Origin: Vibrio hepatarius
GTDB taxonomy: Bacteria > Pseudomonadota > Gammaproteobacteria > Enterobacterales > Vibrionaceae
Assembly: GCF_018860525.1 (NCBI RefSeq)
Contig: NZ_JAHKPM010000056.1
Location: 1 to 35,350, forward strand
Direction: 5' to 3'
DNA: 35,350 bases
Positions 23,216-31,000 of this stretch are shown here, piece after piece; the first letter of the stretch is position 1, and each line of letters opens with the position of its first letter. Below the pieces are notes generated by a model. That model was not told where the DNA came from. It ran no database searches and was given only the letters and a program-made list of their open reading frames with translations. Made by a program: the position numbers and the translations under genes.

Positions 23216-23547
23216 TCCCTTTTCTGAAATTCAGAAAGGTCAATCTCTAGTAAATGTAGTTCTCTATCTCTATTACTTAAGCACTGCACCGTTACAACCT
23301 TCTCTTCTCTAGCCTTCACGATCAAATGGTCACTCCCAATAGAGCAAAACTTTGATTGCAAACTAGTCATATCAGTTACCTTTAGCTTTAACTCAATCTC
23401 GCGTTCCGAACTATTGCTTATTAACACACTACCACTTCCACCAGAAGCTATCTTAAGAAACATAGGGGTTACTGATATGCTTGATGATGCACTTTCTGAT
23501 GAAAAATTAATTAAAATGAGCAATAAGACCACAAATATCTTCTTCAT
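23191..23547 (-). CDS. Secreted protein resembling the N-terminal domain of a fimbrial chaperone
   Basis: 118 aa with a clear signal peptide (MKKIFVVLLLILINFSSESA). The mature part begins SSSISVTPMFLKIASGGSGS followed by VLISNSSEREIELKLKV, the pattern of the N-terminal Ig domain of PapD-type chaperones. It stops after one domain (chaperones have two, ~230 aa). Two cysteines are present. It could be a stand-alone single-domain protein or a truncated chaperone. No usher or fimbrial subunit is nearby. Its 3' end overlaps the intergenic hairpin region. Confidence 0.55.
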   Translation of the reverse strand: MKKIFVVLLLILINFSSESASSSISVTPMFLKIASGGSGSVLISNSSEREIELKLKVTDMTSLQSKFCSIGSDHLIVKAREEKVVTVQCLSNRDRELHLLEIDLSEFQKREVRRVVLY

Positions 23548-23636
23548 ATTTATTCTTTATTAAAAAGTATACAAAATGGAAAGTGATATTAATTATTCAT
23601 GTTGATATTTAATAGATGCAATCTTGCAAAAGAGAC

Positions 23637-23660
23637 ATTCCGTGGTAATATCATGACAAT
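23637..23660 (+). promoter_or_regulatory. Recurrent promoter-like motif
   Basis: CCGTGGTAATATCATGACAA, about 30 bases upstream of the start at 23683. Confidence 0.45.
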
Positions 23661-23682
23661 CTAAAAGTAACTAGTAAAAATT

Positions 23683-24009
23683 ATGAGCCATAGCTTAATT
23701 GAAGAAGTAAAGTTAGGTGTACGCAACATCAAGGCGTTAGGCTACAGATATATTACCTATATCCCAAGACTTGAACCAGATGAGGTATCTCTTAGTGACT
23801 GTTTGATTTCTGGTAAAACGAAGAGAAAATCATCAGATATCAATGACTCAAATCCCGTTTGTAGAAGATTGTTCGACATCTTCTGCATTGATGGCGTTCT
23901 TCAAAGCGCCGAACAAATTAATATAAATCAAATAGGACTGAAGGTAACAAAACCGAACGCTGTTAATGATGCGTTCTTTAATGAAGGCTTCTTTATATTA
24001 AGCAAATAA
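23683..24009 (+). CDS. Unknown protein, 108 aa
   Basis: Soluble, with VKLGVRNIKALGYRYITYIP at the start and QININQIGLKVTKPNAVND later. ATG at 23683 lacks a clear Shine-Dalgarno, but a promoter-like motif lies just upstream. It sits upstream of the H-NS gene with its own promoter between them. No family recognised. Confidence 0.6.
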   Translation: MSHSLIEEVKLGVRNIKALGYRYITYIPRLEPDEVSLSDCLISGKTKRKSSDINDSNPVCRRLFDIFCIDGVLQSAEQININQIGLKVTKPNAVNDAFFNEGFFILSK

Positions 24010-24063
24010 GAATTTTGGTGGGAGCAATATGCAGAACCCGACTCCTTAAGTTTCCCAAAAACA

Positions 24064-24092
24064 TTGACATACAATAAATGTGGTATGCAATA
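24064..24092 (+). promoter_or_regulatory. Probable promoter of the first hns-like gene
   Basis: TTGACA (24064-24069) is followed 16 bases later by TGCAAT (24086-24091). It also overlaps the recurrent motif (TGTGGTATGCAAT). The gene starts 69 bases downstream with AAGGA before the ATG. Confidence 0.6.
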
Positions 24093-24160
24093 GTGGCATA
24101 ACATACAGCTCTTTTGAAAAACATATCAAAAACCTTAATTAAGTAAGGAAAATTGACACA

Positions 24161-24592
24161 ATGACTGACCAAAAAACACAAGCTCTGGAAGACACCCTTA
24201 AAAAAATCACTAACCTTCGTTCCGCTAGAGCAATGGGTAGAGAGTTATCGATTGAAATTCTTGTGCGAATCACAAACAACTTCTCTACAGTTCTTGAAGA
24301 AAGAAAGGTAGAAGACGAAGCTAAGCGACAAGAAGAAAAGTTGCGTACAGCTAAAATTGAAGAGTACCTTAAAAAATTAAAAGGTGAAGGCATTGATGTA
24401 ACAGACTTAATTAGTTTTGCTCCGCAGGAAAAAGTCAAGCAAACCCGTCAATCCAAGCCAGCCAAGTACAAGTACACGAACGCTGATGGCGAAGAAAAAA
24501 CTTGGACAGGCCAAGGCCGCACGCCTTCAGCCATCAAAGAGCAACTTGACCAAGGAAAGACATTAGAGGATTTCCTTATCAACAAAGCTTAA
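24161..24592 (+). CDS. hns: H-NS family nucleoid protein (copy 1)
   Basis: 143 aa, the size of H-NS. The N-terminal half is helical and coiled (ITNLRSARAMGRELSIEILV to LRTAKIEEYLKKLKG) for dimerisation and oligomerisation. The C-terminal DNA-binding domain carries the conserved KYKYTNADGEEKTWTGQGRT, followed by PSAIKEQLDQGK, including the QGR loop that enters the minor groove of AT-rich DNA. It silences AT-rich horizontally acquired genes. A plasmid copy could let the replicon enter a host without depleting chromosomal H-NS. A strong terminator follows. A second H-NS-like gene lies at 29215-29673. Confidence 0.93.
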   Translation: MTDQKTQALEDTLKKITNLRSARAMGRELSIEILVRITNNFSTVLEERKVEDEAKRQEEKLRTAKIEEYLKKLKGEGIDVTDLISFAPQEKVKQTRQSKPAKYKYTNADGEEKTWTGQGRTPSAIKEQLDQGKTLEDFLINKA

Positions 24593-24607
24593 ATACACCT
24601 AAGCGTA

Positions 24608-24634
24608 AAAGACTCCTTATGGAGTCTTTTTTTT
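24608..24634 (+). terminator. Terminator of the first hns gene
   Basis: GACTCC (24611-24616) pairs with GGAGTC (24621-24626), followed by eight Ts. Confidence 0.88.
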
Positions 24635-24677
24635 ACCCATTGATTTATCATCGCATAGTTTTTACGATCAATTAAAA

Positions 24678-25100
24678 ATGCTAAGAAAGATAATCCTTTT
24701 CGCAGTTGCATCTTCGATCATGCTGACGCAAGCCGCCCACTCTTCCGATGAGTATAGTAATGGTGTTATAGAATATATTGAAACCACTATATATCCTGAG
24801 CCGATGAAGGTAAAAGCTGAGTACCTTGTCCATTCAATTTCAAGAATATTCTCAGAAGATTGGAGAAATAAAAAAGAAACATTTCTGTCCATATCCGATG
24901 ACATAAGTATAAGTTTGAGCTGCTACATTCATGAGTCAGAGAAGGCAAGATTTGATAAAGACCTTAACTTAGTGGATGAGATTCAAACCTTAATGACAAG
25001 CTCACCAAGAAGAAAAAGTTTATACGAGGGCTTTATGAAAGCTGATATGCAGAGAGAACACTCAATGAAAGATGAGTCTATCTGCTCTGCATTAATCTAA
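24678..25100 (+). CDS. Unknown exported protein, 140 aa
   Basis: A cleavable signal peptide (MLRKIILFAVASSIMLTQAAHS) indicates export. The mature protein is helical and charged (VKAEYLVHSISRIFSEDWRN, SPRRKSLYEGFMKADMQREH) and has two cysteines that may pair in the periplasm. No family recognised. It is convergent with the gene ending at 25104, with only 3 bases between stop codons. Confidence 0.65.
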   Translation: MLRKIILFAVASSIMLTQAAHSSDEYSNGVIEYIETTIYPEPMKVKAEYLVHSISRIFSEDWRNKKETFLSISDDISISLSCYIHESEKARFDKDLNLVDEIQTLMTSSPRRKSLYEGFMKADMQREHSMKDESICSALI

Positions 25101-25103
25101 TCA

Positions 25104-25574
25104 CTAAAGTAGTTTTTTTATGGTGTGCAACCTTGCCACAGGTGTCGAAACAAAAGAAATGGCAAGCAAGGTTACTCCAGAAAATAGCATAAACTTAAAA
25201 TACCCAAACAAAACACCGATTAGACCTACTAACAAAAGAGTTAAAGAGACAAGAACTCTCCTAGCAAAGTGTTGATTGTGAGCAATCAGAACCTTGCAAA
25301 AATCGCTGTTTATTCCTGAATTCTCAATAGAACCCAGTGCGTATGGGGAAAGTAAGTCTTCTAAGGTGCCCTCAATAGCCTCCTCGAATGTCTCACCTTC
25401 CCTTAATTTGTGAAGAAGTACCTTACAGATGTAGGGGAACTCACCTTGCAAATTACTCAACCATCCGCTTGGGTTTGCATTAGGGTGATTAAGCCTCTGG
25501 CGGTTAAGTGCCACCACAAATTTTATTTGCTTAGATATTGAAAATCCAAGCCTCGCCTTGATGGAATTAAACAT
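25104..25574 (-). CDS. Small membrane protein with a GspF/PilC-like cytoplasmic segment
   Basis: 156 aa. Residues about 1-100 are cytoplasmic and resemble the repeated helical domain of type II secretion/type IV pilus F proteins (FPYICKVLLHKLREGETFEE followed by AIEGTLEDLLSP). Two membrane segments follow (about 105-124 and 126-143). True GspF/PilC proteins have two such domains and about 400 residues, so this would be a half-length relative at best. Second gene of a two-gene operon with the one starting at 25907 (21-base gap). The similarity is weak. Confidence 0.45.
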   Translation of the reverse strand: MFNSIKARLGFSISKQIKFVVALNRQRLNHPNANPSGWLSNLQGEFPYICKVLLHKLREGETFEEAIEGTLEDLLSPYALGSIENSGINSDFCKVLIAHNQHFARRVLVSLTLLLVGLIGVLFGYFKFMLFSGVTLLAISFVSTPVARLHTIKKLL

Positions 25575-25595
25575 TTTAATTTAATGATAATTCTT

Positions 25596-25907
25596 TTAAA
25601 GTCCGCTTAGAAGGTCATGAAGAGACTCAACCATAGTTTCCGAACAAGATACGTCTGCAAGTTCTTCAAAAAGATATTCTTTTGAGCATTTGTATCCATT
25701 CAGAATAATGGAGTTGCCCGTTGTAGAGACAAAATCTTGATTAGGCATTCCTTGGTTAAGGTAATCGACTAGCTCTGAAGCATAATACTCAGGATCGGAC
25801 TCAAAGTTGAGGCTAGATACACGAAAAGGGTCTTGAGCCTCGATCTCTAAGGAAAACTCTAGACCCCAATCTTCTTGATGAAACCCTGAAACTGCTAAAT
25901 GTGACAT
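25596..25907 (-). CDS. Unknown acidic protein, 103 aa
   Basis: Acidic and soluble (LEFSLEIEAQDPFRVSSLNF, YLFEELADVSCSETMVESLH). ATG at 25907 has AGAGGT upstream. Tandem promoter-like motifs lie 45-75 bases upstream (25950-25980). First gene of an operon with 25104-25574. Family unknown. Confidence 0.6.
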   Translation of the reverse strand: MSHLAVSGFHQEDWGLEFSLEIEAQDPFRVSSLNFESDPEYYASELVDYLNQGMPNQDFVSTTGNSIILNGYKCSKEYLFEELADVSCSETMVESLHDLLSGL

Positions 25908-25949
25908 GTTATACCTCTCATAAATTTGATTGCCGATTATAAATTTGTC

Positions 25950-25980
25950 CTTATTTTGCCATAATCTCTATATTGCCGCA
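25950..25980 (-). promoter_or_regulatory. Two tandem copies of the recurrent promoter-like motif
   Basis: Minus strand GCGGCAATATAGAGATTATG followed directly by ATGGCAAAATAAGGAC. They lie just upstream of the 103-aa gene. The first copy is nearly identical to the one at 19511-19529. Confidence 0.5.
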
Positions 25981-25981
25981 C

Positions 25982-26446
25982 TTAGATTTCGTCAAGATCT
26001 AGCTTTTTTTCTACGTTTTTTATGTGCTTAATTTCTGATGTAAGCAGCTTATTGAAGTTGTAAATAACTCCTCTCAACTGCTTAAGTTCGTTCTCAAGAA
26101 CGAATAACCGATCTTCCACACTCAGCTCATGATTGACCCTACCGCCTAACCAGCCACCACTAACTGATATGACAGCAAATAAGAATGAGCCACGAGTGAT
26201 AATAAAAGCTACTACCAAAAGAATTTTACTAACCGTGTGATGCGGGGTTAAATCACCATACCCAATTGTTGTAACGCTTACAAAAGTAAACCAGATACTA
26301 TCCCACAAGGTTTTAATACCAGACTCTGGAACCTGAGCTTCAAAGAAAAAAATCGGCATAGCAAAAAAAAACGAAATAACATGCGCGGCTAAAACAACAA
26401 ATGCTTGATTTCTAATTTTAGATATTTGCCTTTTTTTAATTTTCAT
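25982..26446 (-). CDS. Two-TM potassium channel with coiled-coil tail
   Basis: 154 aa. First membrane helix at about residues 14-36, pore helix and selectivity filter TTIGYGD (59-65, in VSVTTIGYGDLTPHH), second helix at about 73-97. This is the minimal pore unit of ion-channel (Pfam Ion_trans_2) proteins, which work as tetramers in the inner membrane. A Leu/Glu/Lys-rich C-terminal tail (about 108-150, with LFVLENELKQLRGVIYNFNK) is likely a coiled coil that could assemble the tetramer. There is no RCK/TrkA nucleotide-binding domain. It is divergent from the CorC/CNNM-like gene, 50 bases between start codons. Confidence 0.88.
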   Translation of the reverse strand: MKIKKRQISKIRNQAFVVLAAHVISFFFAMPIFFFEAQVPESGIKTLWDSIWFTFVSVTTIGYGDLTPHHTVSKILLVVAFIITRGSFLFAVISVSGGWLGGRVNHELSVEDRLFVLENELKQLRGVIYNFNKLLTSEIKHIKNVEKKLDLDEI

Positions 26447-26496
26447 AGAATTTTTTGAATTTATTCACAATATACTCTTAAATACTTAGAAAAAAA

Positions 26497-27432
26497 ATGA
26501 ACCTTTTCCTAACTACATTTGGTGTGGTATTCACATCTATGCTTTTTTCATTAGCAGAATCCAGCGTTGTTGGCTCCAATGAATTCAAAGTTAAAAACAT
26601 GATTAAGCAAGAAGTTTCTGGCTCTAGTGATCTATTAAAGGTGATATCACAGAGAGGAAAGTATTTAACTTCAATAATTTTCATGAACACCATTGTAAAC
26701 ATTGGCGGTTCAATGTTAATTGGGTCTCTTGCCGCTAAGCATTTTCATGATTTTTATTACACAGCATTTATTATATCGGTAACTGTAGTGATGTTGTTTC
26801 TTTCAGAAATAAAACCAAAGGTATTTGCAGCAAGCCGACCTGAAAAGGTAGGTAAACTTATAGCTAAGCCGCTTATTTTTATCACTACGCTTATAAGCCC
26901 AATAATTTATTTAATTAATCTTTTGGTTGGAAGCAAATCAGAATCTAACAAACTTACAATCTGTGAACTAGACTACATGCTGAAGTCTGCGCACGACCTT
27001 GGTGTAATCAATAACAAAGAGGCAAATTTTATACAGAACTTGTTTTCTATAAGAGAAAGGAAGGCGTCTGAGCTGATAATTAAAGATTGCGAAATACAAA
27101 CCGTTCCGATACACGAAACCCTTGAGTTTGCGAAGGAGTTAGCTCTAAGCAGCAACCTAAAAAGATTTATTGCTACAAATAAGCACAACCAACCTGTTGG
27201 CGTTGTTTTCAAGAGTGATATTCTTGCGAACTTAATATCTGGGGATGAAAAAATGAGTATCGCTGAAATCGTTCACCCTGTTCTGGTTTGCCAAGACGAC
27301 AAATCAATGATGGAGCTACTAGAAAAATTATACAGAACCGATACTCATTTAGCGGTTGTAACTGATGAGGAAGGAGGAATGATAGGCGTTGTAACCCTAT
27401 CAAACATCCAAGAGTCAATCTTGAGCGTTTAG
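26497..27432 (+). CDS. CorC/CNNM-like transporter (DUF21 plus CBS domains)
   Basis: 311 aa. The N-terminal CNNM transmembrane domain has about four membrane segments (residues 3-22, 55-77, 85-104, 118-140), with AESSVVGSN and FLSEIKPKVFAASRPEKV, the latter matching the family's GE-x-x-PK loop. Two CBS motifs follow (about 185-310, including IPIHETLEFAKELALSSNLK-like and LAVVTDEEGGMIGVVTLSNI sequences), separated by a linker. Relatives act in magnesium or cobalt efflux. The usual C-terminal CorC-HlyC domain is absent. Starts 50 bases from the divergent potassium channel gene, suggesting shared regulation of ion transport. Confidence 0.85.
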   Translation: MNLFLTTFGVVFTSMLFSLAESSVVGSNEFKVKNMIKQEVSGSSDLLKVISQRGKYLTSIIFMNTIVNIGGSMLIGSLAAKHFHDFYYTAFIISVTVVMLFLSEIKPKVFAASRPEKVGKLIAKPLIFITTLISPIIYLINLLVGSKSESNKLTICELDYMLKSAHDLGVINNKEANFIQNLFSIRERKASELIIKDCEIQTVPIHETLEFAKELALSSNLKRFIATNKHNQPVGVVFKSDILANLISGDEKMSIAEIVHPVLVCQDDKSMMELLEKLYRTDTHLAVVTDEEGGMIGVVTLSNIQESILSV

Positions 27433-27821
27433 AGTAAAACAGAGGGAATTAAGATGAATTCCCTCTGTTCACTCCCTTCTTTAGGTATGTCTTCGACAAA
27501 CCCATCGAATTCTCGGGAGTATACAACACCGAAGTACGACACTTTTAATCCAGTTTCCCTCTGAACCATCTCAAGACCCCATTGAATATCGTAACCATCA
27601 ACAGAACTTAAATCAGAAACCTTAATCTTATGGTTGGAGTTATTCCTATTTAGGTAAGAAAGCAATACTTCTAGAAAACTAGAAGCCAATTCTTCGTCAC
27701 CAAGATCAGTTAATAAATCATTTACCTCTGAATAAAGAATTCCATTAAACTCATAGACATTTTCATCAGAGACTGAGAATTCTACTTCTTTGACAACCCT
27801 GTTCTTTAGCCTTACATACAT
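27429..27821 (-). CDS. Unknown protein, 130 aa
   Basis: Acidic and soluble (SEVNDLLTDLGDEELASSFL, VDGYDIQWGLEMVQRETGLK). Third gene of the nuclease operon, 12 bases after the preceding gene. Its 3' end overlaps the end of the convergent CorC-like gene by 4 bases. Its last codons contain a perfect 13-bp hairpin (27438-27450/27457-27469). No family recognised. Confidence 0.6.
   Translation of the reverse strand: MYVRLKNRVVKEVEFSVSDENVYEFNGILYSEVNDLLTDLGDEELASSFLEVLLSYLNRNNSNHKIKVSDLSSVDGYDIQWGLEMVQRETGLKVSYFGVVYSREFDGFVEDIPKEGSEQREFILIPSVLL
27438..27469. repeat. Perfect 13-bp inverted repeat at a convergent gene junction
   Basis: AACAGAGGGAATT pairs with AATTCCCTCTGTT around a 6-base loop. 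There is no T-run on either side, but it is probably strong enough to hinder transcription from both genes. Confidence 0.7.
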
Positions 27822-27833
27822 AGAAATACCCTG

Positions 27834-28190
27834 TTAATCGAATAGCTCTGGCTCTAAATCGCTATAAGTGAAGCTTAATAAGCGAACACCTTCCTGACCA
27901 TTAACTCTAGGGAAAAGCTCAGTCACCCAAGAGTTAGAAGAATCAAAGTAATCTATTAGACCTTCGAAGTTTAAATCACTTGACATCGAGATATTAAAGC
28001 AAGCATTTGCTAGTAACTTTAAAAAGCACTGAATAATGCCATCACCAGAAGCTCTCATAAATTCTGAATATTCGTGGTGATTAATCACATAGGCACTCAA
28101 TTTTTCCATTGAGGTTTTTTCAAAATCAATTTCAGCACTTAGCTCAATATCATTCCAGAAATGCCTAACAGTATATGATTTAATATGCAT
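27834..28190 (-). CDS. Unknown protein, 118 aa
   Basis: Soluble and acidic (WNDIELSAEIDFEKTSMEKL, EGLIDYFDSSNSWVTELFPR). It starts 2 bases after the flap-endonuclease gene stop and is followed closely by the 130-aa gene, so the three form an operon. No family recognised. Confidence 0.6.
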   Translation of the reverse strand: MHIKSYTVRHFWNDIELSAEIDFEKTSMEKLSAYVINHHEYSEFMRASGDGIIQCFLKLLANACFNISMSSDLNFEGLIDYFDSSNSWVTELFPRVNGQEGVRLLSFTYSDLEPELFD

Positions 28191-28192
28191 GA

Positions 28193-29101
28193 CTAAATTT
28201 GACCCTCTGTAATCAATTCTTTTATAGACTGCGAAATCACGGAATCAATATCCTTCTTAGATCGAATGTACTGCCAGTCTCTTAAAGACTGATTAAGTTC
28301 TATATCTGTTTTAACAGTAGCGACTTGCATCATTAAAGATATTTGATCAAAAGAATCCTGTAAGTTGCTTACTAGACCCTTAGCCCCTCGGACACCAGTA
28401 TTCAAAATTAGTTCAGGGTCATCTAGTAACTCATCTAGGCTATACGCTGCGAGAACGGTAGAGGTTGATTTTTGCCCAAAACTCTTAACCCCAATTATGT
28501 TGTCAGCCTTATCACCCATCAATGTAAGCATATCTGTTATTTTATCAGGACTAACCCCTTTGGATTCGACAACAGTTTGCCAACCAAAGAGTACCTTTTC
28601 AGCACCTGAGTATTGCATGACATTTTCTTTATCAATTAAAACAAACAGATCTTTGTCTCTTGAAAAGACTGTGGTTTTTATCCCATGTGCAGAACACTTA
28701 GTTACAACTGCTCCGATTACATCATCAGCCTCTACATTTGGAACCTTAATAACTGTATACCCTAGATGATTGAGCGCCCTTTCTATAATTATCTTTTGAA
28801 TCGTAATTTCAGGGTCTTCTGGATCTCTGTTTGCCTTGTACTCAGGGTAAATCTCGTGCCTGAAATTGCTTCCTCCGAAATCAAGAACAGCAAGCATATG
28901 AGTGAACTCGCCTCTTTTTCGAATGACAGCGTTTTGCTCTTTTATGAGCTGCAATATTGTATTTTTAACGCAATATATAGGTATATCTCCAATGTAATGG
29001 AGTGAGTTGTTTTTTGATGCGTCTTTTTGAGAGGTTTTAAATGTTCTGTAAATGTTTGATGAAAGATCTATAACACCAACATGCATGCTTTTTTTGATCA
29101 C
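28193..29101 (-). CDS. 5'-3' exonuclease / flap endonuclease of the PolI N-terminal (Xni, T5 FEN) type
   Basis: 302 aa, the size of stand-alone bacterial and phage flap endonucleases. Metal-binding acidic residues are spread through the family motifs: VGVIDLSSNIYRTF, MLAVLDFGGSNFRHEIYPEY followed by KANRDP, VEADDVIGAV, TVFSRDKDLFVLI, and GDKADNIIGVKSFGQKS (the helix-hairpin-helix region). It would trim 5' flaps during replication or repair, for example for RNA primer removal. It is not fused to a polymerase. First gene of a three-gene operon. Whether it is closer to Xni/ExoIX or to phage FENs cannot be told by eye. Confidence 0.9.
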   Translation of the reverse strand: MIKKSMHVGVIDLSSNIYRTFKTSQKDASKNNSLHYIGDIPIYCVKNTILQLIKEQNAVIRKRGEFTHMLAVLDFGGSNFRHEIYPEYKANRDPEDPEITIQKIIIERALNHLGYTVIKVPNVEADDVIGAVVTKCSAHGIKTTVFSRDKDLFVLIDKENVMQYSGAEKVLFGWQTVVESKGVSPDKITDMLTLMGDKADNIIGVKSFGQKSTSTVLAAYSLDELLDDPELILNTGVRGAKGLVSNLQDSFDQISLMMQVATVKTDIELNQSLRDWQYIRSKKDIDSVISQSIKELITEGQI

Positions 29102-29166
29102 TATTAAGAACCTAGAGTAGCAAGATGGTGACAGTCTATTTTAAATAAGATCTCGTATCAATAGGT

Positions 29167-29192
29167 AAAAAAAAGAGTCATCAAATGATGAC
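29167..29192 (-). terminator. Terminator of the second hns-like gene
   Basis: GTCATCA (29177-29183) pairs with TGATGAC (29186-29192), and the minus strand continues into a T-run. Confidence 0.8.
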
Positions 29193-29214
29193 CCTTTCTT
29201 TAAGTGTTAGATGA

Positions 29215-29673
29215 TTAGCCTGCAATCTTGAATTGGCTCATATGAGCACCTTTATCAAGTGCAGCCTGAATTACAGAAGGAGTTCGGCCTTGACCCGTCC
29301 ATGTTTTCTCTTCACCTTGCTCATTCGTATATTTGTACTTTGCTGGTCGAGGTGCGCGTTTAGCTTTTTGTCGCTTTTGCTTAGTCTGGACTTCAGATTC
29401 TGGATTGAAACCAACTAATGTGCTATTTGCCGCGAAGTAAACAAGTTCTTCTAAAGTGACTTCTGAATCAGACAGAAGTGAAAGGATTTCCGCGCACTCA
29501 TTGTTTTTGCGCTCAACTCTTTGCTCTTCAGCCTTAACAAACTCTTTTTTCTCGGTTAGAACGAGATTAAGCTTATCTAAAGCAGACTCAAGCTCTTCTG
29601 TGCTCATGCCTTTAGTAGCAGCACGAAGTGAGCGATCGTTAAGTAAAGTTTTAATATCTGTATTGTCAGTCAT
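29215..29673 (-). CDS. H-NS family nucleoid protein (copy 2)
   Basis: 152 aa. The C-terminal DNA-binding motif KYKYTNEQGEEKTWTGQGRT, followed by PSVIQAALDKG, is almost the same as in copy 1. The N-terminal oligomerisation part (STEELESALDKLNLVLTEKK to SDSEVTLEELVYFAANSTLV) is quite different, so the two proteins may form distinct or mixed complexes. A basic linker (KQKRQKAKRAPRPAK) precedes the DNA-binding domain. A promoter-like motif lies at 29711-29733. Having two diverged H-NS genes within 5 kb suggests specialised or cross-regulating silencers. Confidence 0.9.
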   Translation of the reverse strand: MTDNTDIKTLLNDRSLRAATKGMSTEELESALDKLNLVLTEKKEFVKAEEQRVERKNNECAEILSLLSDSEVTLEELVYFAANSTLVGFNPESEVQTKQKRQKAKRAPRPAKYKYTNEQGEEKTWTGQGRTPSVIQAALDKGAHMSQFKIAG

Positions 29674-29710
29674 TTTTTATATCCGTTAATTAATTTTCAT
29701 TAATATGTTT

Positions 29711-29733
29711 TATATCTTTATTTTGCCACAAAA
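29711..29733 (-). promoter_or_regulatory. Recurrent promoter-like motif upstream of hns copy 2
   Basis: Minus strand TTTGTGGCAAAATAAAGATA, about 40-60 bases upstream of the hns copy 2 start. Confidence 0.5.
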
Positions 29734-29761
29734 CACATACTTGTAAAGTCATAATTTGGAA

Positions 29762-29799
29762 AAAAGAGCCAATTGTAATGACAATTGACTCTTTTTTGC
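29762..29799. terminator. Bidirectional terminator
   Basis: AAAAGAG-C-CAATTGT pairs with ACAATTG-A-CTCTTTT around a short AATG loop, with A- and T-runs at the sides. It separates the clpX pseudogene from the hns copy 2 promoter. Confidence 0.8.
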
Positions 29800-29815
29800 T
29801 TTATTTGGTTACTAT

Positions 29816-30965
29816 TCAGCCTTCAGTTTTTTTCTCAACCAACTCTTTAGTAATCTCAAATTCTTCACATTGCTCTGATGGCGATTCAAATAAAAAATCT
29901 CTCAACACTTTATTAATTGTCCCATCCAAACCACGAGAACCAATCTTTTTCTCAAAAGCGTCATTTGCGATAGCCTCCACTGCATCATCACCAATAGTCA
30001 ATGCAATCCCGTCGGCTTTGGCGAGCAACTGATGTGAGGTAAACATGCTTTTCTTTGAATCTGTTATGATTGCTTTCATAACATGCTTTGCTAACACGAC
30101 TTTTGGGTTGTTTTTTTCTTTTCTGTTGCTTCTTTATCAATGATAAACCCAGCCTTGGTGCCACTCTGACATTCACCTTTTACGAGTTCTTCAATGCCTT
30201 CAAATGCTCCGCTGGTAATAAATAAGATATTTGATGTGTTAACAATATTGGTTGGATTACCAGACTGTTTTTTTCCACCTGTTGTGGAGATTCGAACGTC
30301 CGTTCCCTCTCTCAACTTAAGTAGAGCGCTTTGGACCCCTTCACCCGCTGGATCTCGGTTCAAACTAGCACTATCACAACGCTTGCGTAGCTTATCGATT
30401 TCATCGATAAAAACGATACCTTTTGATTCAGCTAAGGCAATGTCTCCACCGCATTTATCCACAAGACCCTGAATCATATCTTCTACGCTATCACCAACGT
30501 AACCAGCTTCCGTCAGTGTGGTTGCATCCTCTATGTGAATTGGAAGGTCTGTTAGCAAAGCGATAGTTTCAGCTAAAAATATTTTGCCAGTTCCTGTTGG
30601 CCCAATCAATAATAAATTGCTTTTTTTTTGCACCACTACCGAAGCCGTATTGATTTTGAATGACTCGTTTCTGGTGTTAGTAAATCGCTACCGAAAGCAT
30701 TCTCTTTGCTAATCACATACTCATCTAGCTTTTCAACTAATTCTGCTGGCTTTGGAAGCTTTGAAACCTCTTCTACCACTTTATCCATACCATATTTTTC
30801 AGCTTTTACTTTAGTCTCTTCAAGCTTTAATTGATTTTGCTCTGACAGGAAGTTTTTACCTAAATCTAAACAATCCTCACAGATTAGTAGCTCGTCGCTG
30901 TATGCAACTTAATCCTTACCTTCACCGCATGCAGTGCACAGATTTTTTGCTTGCTTATCAGTCAT
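29816..30965 (-). pseudogene. clpX: Heavily decayed clpX (ClpXP unfoldase) gene
   Basis: The remains of all ClpX regions are in order. A zinc finger (LCTACGEGKD, TAA at 30909-30911, then ICEDCLDLG); PAELVEKLDEYVISKENA; a frame change near 30685; SVAIY, TAA at 30677-30679, then HQKRV; GFGSGAKKK; and a frameshift at an A9/T9 tract (30621-30629). Next comes the Walker A NLLLIGPTGTGK, ATTLTEAGYVGDSVEDMIQG, Walker B GIVFIDEIDK and GEGVQSALLKLREG. A deletion and frameshift near 30097 precede the C-terminal AFEKKIGSRGLDGTINKVLR. ClpX unfolds proteins for ClpP. The Walker A lysine is followed by Ile instead of Thr. At least five lesions make it non-functional as a whole; the 181-codon AAA+ piece (30091-30636) could still be made. 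Confidence 0.85.
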
Positions 30966-31000
30966 TATTAAACCCTTATCTTAAGCAGACCCCCCAATAC

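Noticed and set aside
28365..28769. Plus-strand frame of 134 codons
   Set aside because: Antisense shadow of the flap-endonuclease gene, whose motifs are unambiguous.
30280..30310. GTTCGAATC T-arm-like sequence on the minus strand
   Set aside because: It codes for TDVRIST in the clpX relic, and the surrounding sequence has no tRNA fold.
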